Shown in pieces: positions 9,235 through 20,509 of a stretch of DNA of 64,000 bases. Under the pieces are notes generated by a model. That model was given only the letters and a program-made list of their open reading frames with translations, made no database searches and had not been told where the DNA came from. The stretch comes from Pseudo-nitzschia pungens (lineage: Eukaryota; Bacillariophyta; Bacillariophyceae; Bacillariales; Bacillariaceae). Location: the NCBI GenBank assembly GCA_037355855.1, contig CM074759.1:744001-808000 (forward strand). The letters are read 5' to 3'. A program made the position numbers and the translations under genes. Position 1 is the stretch's first letter; the number at the start of each line of letters is the position of its first letter.

Positions 9235-12112
9235 ATGGTGACCTTTCGAGATCTCGTCGTCGGTTTCGTGCGGAAGAGAAGGGTGCCGTGGATGTTGCTG
9301 TCGATTCTTTACACAACGGTTGTCTGGTCGTGGACTAGCCAGCAAATAATATCTGTCCCGCTTGCCGCGAGGGCATCTAGTACGAGCGTCATCAAATCCC
9401 CCGAGAAAGTCACCCGCTACGGCCGGGATCCGATAATACGAAGGCACCGATCCGTTCGATCAGTTCAGTGCGGCTCGGCTGCGACCCACATCCACGGCCT
9501 CGTTCAGCAAAAGCAGCCTGCTGTTTTCGGATCAAGAGGATCAGGAGATACCCAGCTTGGGAATGAACACGAATGATTCGGAGCTCATAAGTTCCCTGAT
9601 TCGAGCGCGGACCACCAGGGAAGTCGAAATCACATTGAGGAAATCTCTATCATCCGGTCCCATTGAGAGCGTGGACGTTTTGCCGACAAATTTTGATGGG
9701 GTAAAGCAAAATAATAATAACATCGAACGCGACGACGAAAGCGATACTGGGGGTATTCCATTCTCTCGTCTGAGTCTCAATGCAACGGCAGCGACTCTCC
9801 GCCGAATGGCGCACATATCGGTATTCGAAGCTCGCTCGGAGCTTGCGAGCAGCGGCCAGGACCATGACGGAAATCAAATCGTGGATGCACCGTCGGGAAG
9901 CCGCTCGAGATTGCAAAAGAAAATAATAGCGAGCCTCCTAGAGGCCATCGGGATGAAGCTCATGTCGCATCGATCGTCCCTGTCGCGGTCGAAATCGGCA
10001 TCGGAATCGGCATCGGCATCTCAGCCAACCAACGGATCACAGGGAAATCCCGGAGTCTACCCATTATCGGACGTCCTGCAAGCCTTGGCGGTGCTGGCTC
10101 CCGACGACCACACGAAGGAAAAGATGAAACCATTCGCTATTCTCGTCGTAGAGTTTTTGAATACGCACGAGACCTCGGAACTCTACAAACTCGGTCCGAT
10201 ACGACTCGTGCAATGCCTCCAAGCCATGGCCAAGCTCGAAATTGATCACCCGTCGCTCTACAACAAAATTTGTCAGCGCCTTCTCAAACCAGATGCTGTT
10301 TCCAAGATACCAGCCCGGTTCCTTGCACATGGTCTAGCGGCTCTTGCGTCGTTTCAAACCACACAATCACAGGAACAATCATCAGCTTTGACGCCAGAAT
10401 GGGGTCTCGGTGCGCTGAGTGATGGAACAAAACGCGATGGGAAGGAAAATAATAATGTTCAGAACGATGCGATGCGCCTCTCGCGTGCCTTTATGCGACG
10501 ACTGCGAAAGCAAAAGGTCGCCGGAGAGGCGAGCATCGACGACATGTGTCGTGCTCTGGTAGCAACCCGCGACCTGCTGGATCTCGGAGCGATGGCAAAC
10601 ATGGAAGACGAGGCCGCCATGTTTGGATTCACGGGCCTTCGCACCATTCTGGAGAGATGGAAATCCTCGCAGAATACGATGCGGTCATCCTCGCAACCGC
10701 CACTGTTGAATCCAACACAGGTGACAAACATGATAACGTCTTGGGCGAGTCTGAGTGATCAGAGCCGAGAAGATACAGTTATCGAAGATTTGCTACAGAT
10801 TTGCATCGACGATCAAATTATCAAAGGTTGCAGTGTCGCGCAATTGGAACGCATTGTACAATCCATACGAAAACTGAATGTTGCCAATCATGCCGAAGTC
10901 ACAAGATGCGTTGGTGAGCAACTTCTAGCTCTGGTAGAGGAAAACGAACATTCCAACTTCGAAGCGTTTTACCCGTCAACCATCAGCGAAATTTTGCGTT
11001 GGCCGGTTCTTGCACACCGGAGAAACAAAGCAGTGATGGAACCCTTCATTGCGGCTGCATCTATTCTCTTCACCCGAAAGTCGTTCTTGGAACGATGTTC
11101 GGTGAAAGAAATAGCAAACTTTCTATGGTTTTTATCTATAGCCCGACGCTTCGACGAGAAAATTCTGTTGAACATCGGGCACTGTTTGATGAAAGATGAG
11201 ATGGTTGACTCGTGCTCCCCCAAGGATCGCCAGCCGCGTTCTTGCCACATTCACCTCTCTTGTGGTGTTGAAGGAAACGCACAAGTCGGAGCCACTAATG
11301 GAGCTGAAGCAAGATCTATTCTACAATTACGGCGGGCATTTGTTGTCATCGAACCTGTCTCCGGCGGAAACTTCTTCTGCTTTGTATGCATACGCGAAAG
11401 CGAATTACGTTCAGGACAAGGGAGTTTTCGATCACTTGGTCAATCTCTTAGGCATCGTCGAGACACGCGTTGTTCCTCCAGGCAATTGTCACAGACTATA
11501 TGGTCATGCGGCAAAATGATTGCTTGGGAAAGACAAGAGATGGAGCTATTAGTCGATGAAAATGGCACGATGGAAGACCCTCCGTATCTCGAGAACGCTA
11601 TGAGCATCGCCGAAGAACTCTCTGGCAGAAGCGAGGAGCTGTCTCCCGCAGACGTTGCTCAGATCTTTTGGGGACTCGGAAGATTAGAAATCCAAAACGA
11701 GCAAATCATGACGGGGTTTGCCGATCGGACGTTCGATATTTGTTCGTCCATGAATCCTGTGGAGGTTTCGAACATCTTGTGGGGAGTAGCGAAAATCCAG
11801 TACAGTGATGGCAAACTCATTGGATGCTTGACGGACCGACTGGCTGACGAAAACACGAAAATTACCTCCCCCCGAGTGGCAGCAAGCATTTTGTTTTCTC
11901 TTGGTAAGCTGAGATGGAGAGACGAAGTCTTGTTCCGTAAATTATCTTCGGCCATGATTGATGACGTCGAGAACGTCAATGCTCAGAGCATCGCAAATAC
12001 TCTGTGGGCGTTCCGAGCTGTTCGGATGCGACCCCCCCGAGAACTATTAGATACGTGGGCGATCACAAGGCTCGGAATCGTACCGGTGATCGAACAACCA
12101 GACGCGGATTGA
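9235..12112 (+). CDS. Organelle-type helical-repeat (HPR/FASTK-like) protein, frame interrupted
   Basis: The bulk reads from about 9437 to 12112 (ATG at 9563). Many 35-40 residue helical repeats end in LW- or F-containing signatures: IFWGLGRL, ILWGVAKIQ, ILFSLGKL, TLWAFRAV. Such repeat proteins bind organellar RNA in algae and apicomplexans. A better N-terminus starts at ATG 9235, with a hydrophobic stretch (PWMLLSILYTTVVW) that could be an organelle or ER-type signal. It lies in a different frame and must shift near 9430. A second break sits at the CCCCC run 11217-11221: with one C fewer, CSPRIASRVLATFTSLV continues the repeats. The frame returns at about 11455-11490, where SSRQLSQTIWSCGKM resumes. 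No RAP domain is visible at the end. Gene class is fairly secure. Whether the frame breaks are sequence errors or real damage is not known. Confidence 0.6.
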
Positions 12113-12605
12113 CGTGCTTTGGATAGGACACAGTGATAATGACTCCGTAAGCGGCGAAAGATTCGCTCGAAGCCGACGACCCAAATTTCGACTTACTTCA
12201 AGCTCGAAAATAGTCTTTCGTTTGGGCGAAAAAAATCTGATGAAATGCTTCATAGTGGGATGTCTGCGTTGTTTGTCACTCCGTCTTCATCCTCAGTCAG
12301 AGCAGAAACGGCTCCCATGGACTTCAATGAGTTTTGTCCAGCAATTTAGATCAAGCTACGGGATGGTCCACAAAAATAAACAATAATAGAACTACTTCAG
12401 ATTGCTTCGAAGGAAAAAATGTTGATTGTGGTTACAATCTTATTTGTTGAAATCAACCTCGGTCAAAGTAGAGTCGGCTCCCATGGACTTCAATCAGTAT
12501 TGTCCAGCAATTTAGATTAACCTACGGCATGGTCCGCAAACACGAACAATAATAAAACTACTGCAGATTGCTTCGGAGGCAAAAAAACTTGTTTCGCGGT
12601 TACAG
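12113..12605. other. Convergent spacer holding most of a tandem duplication
   Basis: The gap between the 3' ends of the helical-repeat and carrier genes. From 12291 it consists almost entirely of a two-copy direct repeat (see the repeat entry). No gene is seen. Confidence 0.6.
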
Positions 12606-12620
12606 TCATGTTTGCTGAAA
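12291..12620. repeat. 166-bp tandem duplication
   Basis: Copy 1 is 12291-12456 and copy 2 is 12457 to about 12620. Both begin CCTCRGTCARAG and share GGCTCCCATGGACTTCAAT (12310 and 12476), TGTCCAGCAATTTAGAT, and CAGATTGCTTCG. The copies differ at many positions and by small indels, so the duplication is not recent. Copy 2 overlaps the last codons and the stop (12606-12608) of the carrier gene on the minus strand; copy 1 has lost the equivalent codons. Confidence 0.85.
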
Positions 12621-14284
12621 GTATTTGAAAAGCACGCTGAACAGAGCACCCTGCAGCGCGTTTGTGAGCAACCGAGTCTTGAGCCCTCGCCCGAAGAGTC
12701 CCGCGAGGCCGTCCTTTTCCACGATCATTTTCACGATTTCCGCGTACGAGAAGTCGTCGCCCGACTTGGCGCCGGTTGTCGCGGTCGCGGTCTCGTTTCC
12801 GGCGTCTTCGGTTTCCTTCGCGTTCACTCCCCCCAACCGCGCCGTCTGCTTCGTCGTCTTGATCACCCGGAGACTGTTGGACGTGACGTCGGAGACGGTG
12901 GAGGCGCAGAGTCCGAGAAAGGCCGATCGCACGAGGGACAGCAAGAGATCGTCCGCCGCCGAGACCACCGGCAGCGTCTGGTCGACGTAGTTATAGGTCA
13001 GGAACCACGGAAAGTGCCCCGCGGCGGTGGCCGCGGCCTGGGCCACGGCGCCGTTGTAGAGCGGGGCCGGGCCCTCCGTTTTGACGAGCGCCACCAATTC
13101 CTTCAAGCCGTCCTCGCCTTCCACCTGCATGGCGGTTTTCGACGAGTCGATCGGCATCAGAAAGATTCGCCACAACCCGGCGGACACGGATCCCAGCCCC
13201 GTTTTGACCGCGAGCGGGAGACTCTGCGTTTCGGGGATGGATTCCAAGAGCGCCAGGATGCCAACATTCGCCGCCGTGTCCCCGAAGCGGGTCAGGGGTC
13301 CCTGGACCAGCGCGAACGGCAGTCCCTGATAGAGACGGGGAATCCCGCCTTCCTCCCACAATTCCCTGAGGCTGGATCCGAGATCGCCTCCGTATCGATA
13401 CTGACGATTCATGGATGTGCGAAGCCACATCAGGCTCAGCACCTGAATGACCGCGGCGGAAGCTCCGGCCTTTCCTCCCCCGAGAGCCCGCTTCGACGGC
13501 CTTTCGGAAAATGGAATTCCAATCCACCGCCTGCCGCATCCGAGAGCTCGAGCGTCGACGCCGACAGCAGCGCGTCTTCCACGGAAGGGTCTTTGCCGGA
13601 AGACCGAGCTTCGGCCTCGATGCGATTCTCGGCAGGAGAAAGCGGTTCTCTCGCCGTTGCGGTCTCCGGATTGGTCCCGAGAACGGATGAACCAATGCCA
13701 ACGGCCACGAGGCCGACAAACATTCTCCGCGTTTCCAAATCAACGCGATCGGCCGGAGTGCGTTCCTCTCTGCTTAATTCGGAACCGACTGGTTTTGGGA
13801 TCACGCTCCCGATACCGCATTCTGCTTCGGTCTCGGGAGAATTCGAGACCGCGGGATGCGTGATTCCGGAGCGGCTTGTCGTCGTCGATTTGTTGGAAGA
13901 TGGCATCGTTTTCGTCGTCAGGGATTGCACCGAGGTCAAAATGTTAACCCCGGTCAATGAAAAGATCAACAGGATCACCGCCAATCGTGCCGGTGACGAA
14001 AGAGGCGTCGCCGCAACCGGCCTCCTCATCGAATGATCCGACGCGGTGGACGGCACGGATGATTCCATTGTGTTCGAGCTCGAAACGACGGGGTGTGAGT
14101 TCTTTGTTGCGGAAATTTCAATCGGGTGCAAGGCTTGATCCTCGGCGACGCGTATACTCTCAAACAAAAAGTATTGCGAACAAATAGATGACCTGGTGAT
14201 GTTCTTGGTGAAGCGTTTCAGCGGAGAATGGTACAAAGGATCGAAGCTGTTTGCCACTGCGGTAATCGTACTTGTACGCATCAT
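12606..14284 (-). CDS. Mitochondrial-carrier-family-like transporter, frame interrupted at a C run
   Basis: The C-terminal 278 codons (13442-12606) contain carrier-like repeats: LYQGLPFALVQGP, FLMPIDSSKTAMQ (a variant of PxDxxKTR), GAPLYNGAV-type helices, and a last repeat ending LFGRGLKTRLLTNALQGALFSVLF. The N-terminal frame runs from ATG 14284 to 13436. The two join if the run CCCCC at 13477-13481 has one more C, giving SGLSGGGKAGASAAVIQVLSLMWLRT split at that point, which restores the first carrier helix. The N-terminal part has two hydrophobic stretches, one near SPARLAVILLIFSLTG and one preceded by ETRR (MFVGLVAVGIGSSVLG, then ATA). The second resembles a twin-arginine thylakoid signal, so plastid location is possible. 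ATG 14029 is an alternative start. Substrate unknown. Confidence 0.65.
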
Positions 14285-14919
14285 GCATTCCAGCTTCGAC
14301 GACGACTACGAGAATTCTCCACCTCACTGATCATCGATCATTGATCACGATCCCGATCGGAGATCGATTTTTCATCCCAAAAAAAAAGCACGACATCATC
14401 CTTGGTTTGAGTCATTGTGTAGGTATCTACATACTCACGATAGATACCTTGGACTTTGATACACAATACATAAGTCTGATAAACAACTCACTCACAACTC
14501 ACAACTCACGGAACGCTCGTAGCGTATTTAGCATGCGACACTCAACGGTTCGCTTGCTGGTCAAGACCTGAGCCTTCCGTGCACCGCTAGGTCATGGAGC
14601 ACGATCCTTTTGACCCCGTTCCCTCTAGCAGGGGTCGTTTTATTTTATGACCCCTGTTTCCTAGTACGTGTAAGATTACGTAATGGTAAGGTACGTACAG
14701 ATACTGGTAAAACAATACTGTACTTCGTAGACTATGTCATCAAAAAAAGAATGATGATCGGGGGGGAGCGAAAACCCAAGCGCCCCAAGCATTGCAACGA
14801 AGGAACTCACCAGACCATGGTAAATCTAAACCAGTTCTCGTAAGGTTCAGAGTCTTATCGTACCATACATTCTCCAGAGGCAAACATCGCGCGTGCTTGT
14901 CGGTCAATTCAGAATCAGA
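14285..14919. other. Divergent spacer between carrier and sulfotransferase-like genes
   Basis: No gene is supported. At 14611-14663, GACCCC and GGGGTC/GACCCCT words form two competing hairpins with short loops, and GTAAGATTACGTAATGGTAAGG words follow at about 14668-14690. Two promoters are likely here because the flanking genes diverge. Confidence 0.4.
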
Positions 14920-16461
14920 ATGGCATGGCTTCGTTCATTCATCTTCGCCCTGGTCGGGCTCTCGGCTCTCTTTGCGACTGGCCGTCTTGGTGTTAACGAC
15001 CCAATCACTGAAAGTAGTACCACCGACTTCAACCGCAGAAGTTGATCTCTATCACCTGCTGGAAAACTACAGCAAGGGCAATCTTCCCGGAAGCGTTTCG
15101 CAGCGGTCTTGCGGAGAAGGGCGAAATCGGTGTTCCCGCGCGGGAGGACGAATTTTCTCTCTCGCGAGACGAACGATAATGGCGCGGACGAGGACGGCGT
15201 CGACTGCGAATCGATTGCCGCAAAATGGAAGATGCCGACCGATGCGATTCCGATCCTGAGAGAAATACTCGGGAGACCGACCGCTTTCGACTACGACCGA
15301 GACAGGGATATTTTGTCGCTCCGGCACCCGCTCAAGACGGGGGGAACCTCCTTCTCGATTAATGCTCAAGGATTTTTTCTCGAGAGAGCGGGTGTTTCCC
15401 GGATCCGGAAAATCCCAGTGGTTCAAGCAGCCGGCGTTCGATGCGGCCGTGAAGGAGCACCCGCCCGCCACGGATCCGGATTACTGGCGCAACATCTCCA
15501 CCTTTTACACCCACTCGTATCTGCGGGACGAGGGCAGGAAATCGAAACCATTTCTGGAACAACTCCGGGAAACGGTGCCCGTGCTGAGAGAAAAAAGATT
15601 TCGATTGATGACGATCGTTCGCAGACCCTTGGATCTGATAGCTTCTAGGTTTTACGAAACGAGATGCCGCATAGGAATGTATTCGGACCGAAGAGCAGTA
15701 CAAGATGTGGCCGATTGTCCCCCTGTGAATTTGACAAGCATCAAGCTCCAAATGGTGCAGGAAAAAGAAGAGTGCATTGCGGGGACGAGAGAAGAAAGGT
15801 GCCACTTCCTTCTCTCCAAAAACGAGGAGTACTTTGAAGTGTGCGGCTCAATCGACAAACTTTTGGACGGCACGTGGATGCGTGATATACATTACAGAGA
15901 CTTGATGGGACAGCTTCCGGAACCGCCAACGGCACCCGAGAGCAGGACGCCAACACTGAATGACGTCGCCCTCTACACGATTCGAGACTTGGGGGGGCTG
16001 ATTGACGCAAATAAGGACTACAAGGAGGATTTCATCTTTTTTTTGATAACGGAGAGGATGAAAGAAAGTCTCTGCCTGTTCAATTACTACTTCAAGATCG
16101 AACCGATCGAAGAACGCCGCGCGCTGTAAGTACTGTTCCGCAGCTCAGCTCCCGTTACCGGCGAGAAGAAACTTTGCGGCGCAACTACCGTGTCTCACCA
16201 AACCCTTTCTTGGTTCTTTACCGTTTGCGACGACGCAGTTACAAAAAATGCAGACCGCTGGATTTCTGGGAGGAGAGACAAAAACGCAGGGTCGAGGAAG
16301 GAAATCAATTCGATTACACGGTGTGGCGCGCCGCGAACGCCGTTCTGGACGTGCGCGTTGCGGCCATGAAAGCGGACATCAAGGCGCGCCTCGGTGCGGG
16401 GGAAACCCTCGACCAGATTCCTTTCCTGGGCGAAGGTTGCTACGACGATACAAGCTTATAG
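14920..16461 (+). CDS. Secreted/Golgi sulfotransferase-like protein, heavily frame-interrupted
   Basis: An ATG at 14920 opens a clear signal peptide or anchor (MAWLRSFIFALVGLSALFA). The catalytic part shows HPLKTGGTSFSI, the 5'-phosphosulfate loop of PAPS-dependent sulfotransferases, and IVRRPLDLIASRFYE, the 3'-phosphate-binding element. A GT-AG intron at 16126-16238 (donor CGCT/GTAAGT) joins EERRAL to YKKCRPLDFWEER, and the protein ends at 16461. The reading frame changes several times: near 14990-15037 (also explicable as a very short GT-AG intron), near 15070, near 15170, and at 15358, where dropping one A joins TSFSI to MLKDFF. Each segment is protein-like and in family order, so this is either a recently decaying copy or a badly called stretch. 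By family it would transfer sulfate to glycans or other secreted substrates; the acceptor is unknown. Confidence 0.6.
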
Positions 16462-16629
16462 AACGGAAGCTCTTAAGAACTCATCTTAGGTTTTCTAAAT
16501 CAGTCGCTCGAATTCATGCATTTTCTATTGTTTCAGTCTCGTCGATTTCCAAATCCTCGGATCGACACCTGTTTCTCACTCGAGCGATAGATTTCCTCCG
16601 CGTTTCTTTGTGTGCCTGGTTCGACTTTA

Positions 16630-18581
16630 TTATTTGATGTCGACGGGCAGTCCCATCTTGTCCAGTCTGTCTTCGAGGGCGGTCCTCTGTTTCATTCCGT
16701 ACCTGCGTTCGTCCCCGGGTAATAATTGTCCCAGCGTGCTTCCTTCGGCACGGCTCAGATCCACCTCGTCGAGACCCGACTTTCGGATTTGGTTTTCCAG
16801 CGCGGCAATCGTTCGTTTCAGTAACCTCTTTTCGTTTCTGCGGTGACGGATGGCCATGCGTTGATTGTACGAGAGGGTTCGGAACAATCCCTTGTCCTTG
16901 ATCAGCGCCGCGTCGTCTTCTTCCGTGTTCGGGTATTTGTTCAATTGCCGCTTGACGGCTTGGATGACCGAGGTCAGCACGGCGGCCTCGTTGGCCATGG
17001 ATATCGATCGGGCGTAGTCAAAATCCTTGAGGGGCTTTCCGCGGGTGTCCTCCGGAGTCATCTGCATCAATCTAAGATATTCGAGGAGTTCCACGGGGTA
17101 GCGATCCGCGTAGCACGGGAAATCTACCATGCTCTCTCGTCCCACCGACTCCAGGAATTCGAGCTTTTCGTCCGCCAGCGGATCGACGGCGATGCTCTCG
17201 TCTCCCAGCTCCTTCACGTACGTCTTTGTGAGGGGGGAAATCGCCACCGTCACGTCCACGGAATTGTAGGGGTTTCGCTCCACGGCAAACCCGTAGAGGA
17301 GCAGGAGTTCCGCGTTCGATTTCTGGCCGTAGGAAATGTAGATTTGTTCCATCCGGCGATACCCTCGGTCCGCGTACAGGATCACTTCCTCCTCGCCGCT
17401 GGAAAAGAGCCAATCACCGCCCTCTCTGGCGTCGATGAACGCCTGGGAAAAGGGCGAGTGATTGATCAGATCGGCGTAGGGAACCATCGCGAGCGCCTCG
17501 CCATCCTTGAGACTCCGCAACCGGATCGCCCGGGAAAAGAGCATGGTGAATGCCCAAATCCAGTTTTCGTACGTGAAACACTAGAGGGAGGGGGGGTTTG
17601 TCAACAAAAGGCGCGAACACGTCCTCTGAGTCTTTTGCTGTATCCATTGCGAACGAAGGAAGCTACCACCACAAAGGCATTCCCCTTTTTTCATCACATC
17701 GTCGTGAAACTACGGTTTTGTCGCGGATAGAAAAGACTTACCTCTTTGGGAAATCGGTCCGGATGCGTGTTGCACAGACCGTCGTCTCCTCCCAGCAGAG
17801 CGTCGTACTCGCGCTTGAGTTTCATCTGCAGCGACTTGGTCGCCGCGATGATCGGAGACCCGTTCAAAAACGAGAGATCGTCGTCGCTCCACGTGAAGGT
17901 GGGATTGACTTCCTCGGTCTCGGGAAGCACGTCGATGTAGGGCTTCCAAAAGGACTTCTCTCCGAGGACGTAGCGCTCGTGGATCAATTGGCAGGCGATC
18001 GCCAGGTACTCGTTGATGTCTCTCGGGAGAACGTCCTTTCCGAGCGCCTTTCTCGCCGACGCCTTGGTCAGGCACAGTTTGAGCGGGACTTTGAGCAGGT
18101 TGTCTCCGTCGTTGATGTCGCGGCGCGCCAGGAGACCTCTCCCCGACGATTCGTTCGTGATCTCGTCCTTGGTTTCCGTGGAAATCGCCATGGGATGGGG
18201 GGCCTCGCCCCAGGACGATTCCTCGCTCAGGTACATGTCTCCCTCTTCGGTCAACCAATTGACGAGCCTGGCGTTCGCGCTGAGCTTCGGATTCGAATCG
18301 GACTTTTTCCCCAGCAGACCCTTCATTTTCATTTCGTCTTCAAAGGCGCCGGGTGTCGGGGCCGTGGATTCGAGGAGGGCCTTGACCCACTCGCTCTCGC
18401 CTCCCTCCCCGCCGGCCATCCGTTGTTGCGTTTTTGTCGGTGTCGGTGTCGGTGTCGTTCTGGTTGCTGCTCCGGCAGCTTGGTTCAAACTCGCAATGCT
18501 TGCCGGGACAAAAGCTTCCGATCCGAACACCAGCAGTGCCCCGGAGGCGAGCAGCAGAGAAACGGAACGCGATGATATCAT
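16630..18581 (-). CDS. Plastid-targeted SET-domain methyltransferase, Rubisco LSMT-like
   Basis: Two exons, 18581-17742 and 17580-16630, split by a GT-AG intron (17741-17581). Phase-0 splicing joins FPKE to CFTYENWIWAF. The product is 596 residues. Family members methylate lysines on Rubisco, fructose-bisphosphate aldolase or other proteins using S-adenosylmethionine. The SET core shows ADLINHSP (Asn320, His321) and YISYGQKSNAELLLLYGF (around 361-378), and is followed by a helical Rubisco-LSMT substrate-binding-like domain to the C-terminus. The N-terminus is a signal peptide ending GSEAFVPAS, matching the heterokont plastid ASAFxP motif with Phe at the cleavage site, so stromal location is inferred. 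The frame is clean although both neighbours on this side are damaged. It converges on the sulfotransferase-like gene with 168 nt between stops. Confidence 0.9.
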
Positions 18582-19851
18582 TGTTAGTATTGTCTTCGAG
18601 CCAGGTCGTCAAGGGAACAAATGTTTGCCTCTGTCTTTCGGCACCAAGTGCTGTGAGCAGATAGAAAGAATGATACGGTACTCGTAGGTTGGTGTCGTTG
18701 AAGAGAAACCGTGGACAGGACAAGTCGGACTTCAACAATGGAACCAGCAGGCTCAATTTTTCGAGAACTTGGAGAAGCAGAGGAAAAACGATACTATTCG
18801 AATTGTATCACTGATGTGTTCACGCTTGTTTTTGATTTTTGTCAGCTTTTTGTCGGATCGTCGATCGATAGGAAGCATCGACCCCGTTTTGTCCGGATTG
18901 ATCGAACACGCTGAACTTGCTTCGAAAAGGCACACTTCCACGTGTATCTGGGTGTCATGAGAATTTCTTTCCAAAGTGTTTTTTAATCTTTTTCTATCAT
19001 GACTCATACCGGTAAGCCTTACGTTCCACCGGCCGCCACCACCGACCTGCCACCAACAAAACAAAATACTTCGTACTTCGTAAGGTTACTTCGTATGTTA
19101 AGTAAGGTTTCTAACTTACAGTAAACCTTAGTTCCTTGTAACCTTACTTGGGAGTGCTTTGTAAGGTTACCGATTATGACCCATGCCGCCAACATGCCTC
19201 GCTATCGCTTACAGTACTACCGTACGGTGGGTGCGATGTGGAGGAGACGCAAAAACAAAAAACTCTCCCCGTGTGTAAAGATCCATTCTTCTTTTTCGGA
19301 AATTCCGGATTGATTCATTCGAAGATCGAAAGATTCATGATTCTTATTTACGTAGTACGTAGTAAACCTTAGTTCTTTTCGACGATTGATGACAATCAAC
19401 GACGTCCCACAAAGCACTGCTGAAACGTTTTCTCACCGTCTCCGCACCGCAAAGCGATGTTTTTGCGAGCCGCTCGCTGCATTCGATCACATCAGCGTTC
19501 TGCATTCCACCTCGAGACAAAACCTGTTCGCGTGGACTTTTCTGGCTGTAGAATCGGATTCCGATCGAATTTAGGTAAGACCTTATGCAACTGTGTTTTC
19601 TCCTCTCGTTTGTTCGTCCGTGAACGGAGAGGCAAATTGTGTGAAGCCGAGCGCGCAACCGATGGCTGTCCGAACGAACGGGAGTACGTGCGAGGAATCT
19701 CCTGCACATAATATGATTTCTACTCTAACCGACGAGCCCGTTTCCCATCACCACCGACGCATCCAAATTCCAAATGCAAATCCACAAATCGTTTGCTTCC
19801 CCGGGACTTCCCCTCCCCCGATGTCCGGCAGCAAGAACGAGGACGATAACG
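18582..19851. other. Divergent spacer upstream of the CMD-family gene
   Basis: About 1.3 kb without a supported gene. The stretch 19010-19180 is dense in GTAAGGTTAC, GTAAACCTTAG and GTAACCTTACTT words in both orientations. No domain is seen in the small open frames. Confidence 0.45.
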
Positions 19852-20509
19852 ATGAGCGGCACCGAATCATCCTCCACCACCGAAAACGAGCCCGAGCCCG
19901 AGCCGCCCGCTCGATACAAGGGTCCCGACCGGGAGGACATGACCCCGAAGCAACGGGAAATCCGCGACTACATACTCGCGTCCCGACCGGGGACGGGACT
20001 GAGCGGACCCTTTGGCCCGTGGCTGGCGGTCCCGGAAATCGCGGAACCGGCCTCCCGATTGGGCAGGGCGTGTCGCTACGACACCTCCCTGTCGTTTCGA
20101 GAGTCCGAGCTGGTGATCCTGCTGACCGGGTGCCAGGACGCGATCGGCGACCGAGTTTGCCATCCACACCGGGGAGGCCCTCAAGGCGGGGATCGACCGA
20201 ACCGTCATCGACAGCATTCCCCGCGGCGGCGGCGGCGACGAAAACGAAAACGACAACGACACCGAGTTTTCTCTCTCGACCGTCCGGGAAACGCTGATTC
20301 CCTTGCTCGAAAACGACCGAGAAAAAGCCGTGGTTGCCTTTGCGGCCGAGCTCCTGCACACCGGCACCGTCTCCGACGAAACGTACGAACGAACCAAGGC
20401 GGCCGTCGGGGGCAGCGACAGCGTCCTGGTCGAAATAACGAGCATCGCGGGATACTACACCCTGGTTTCCTACACCCTGAACGTGTTTCGGATCCCCGCG
20501 AAAGGGTAG
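19852..20509 (+). CDS. Carboxymuconolactone decarboxylase (CMD/AhpD)-like protein, one frame break
   Basis: The start at ATG 19852 opens MSGTESSSTTENEPEPEPP, followed by a CMD-like helical fold: REIRDYILASRPG, GPFGPWLAVPEIAEPASRLG, and ELVILLTG. The frame must then shift by one base near 20132-20145 to continue as RSATEFAIHTGEALKAGID and, further on, NDREKAVVAFAAELLHTG and EITSIAGYYTLVSYTLNVF, ending at the stop 20507-20509. That order is typical of CMD-family proteins related to 4-carboxymuconolactone decarboxylase and AhpD peroxidases. I see no CxxC active-site pair, so peroxidase activity is not supported and the reaction is unknown. No targeting signal is evident. An acidic Asp/Glu/Asn insert lies between about 20220 and 20270. 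Family call moderate to good; the frame break is probably a consensus error. Confidence 0.68.

Noticed and set aside
12612..14036. 474-codon plus-strand open frame over the carrier gene
   Set aside because: It is Arg/Gly/Pro-rich without domains, and the minus strand encodes recognisable carrier helices.
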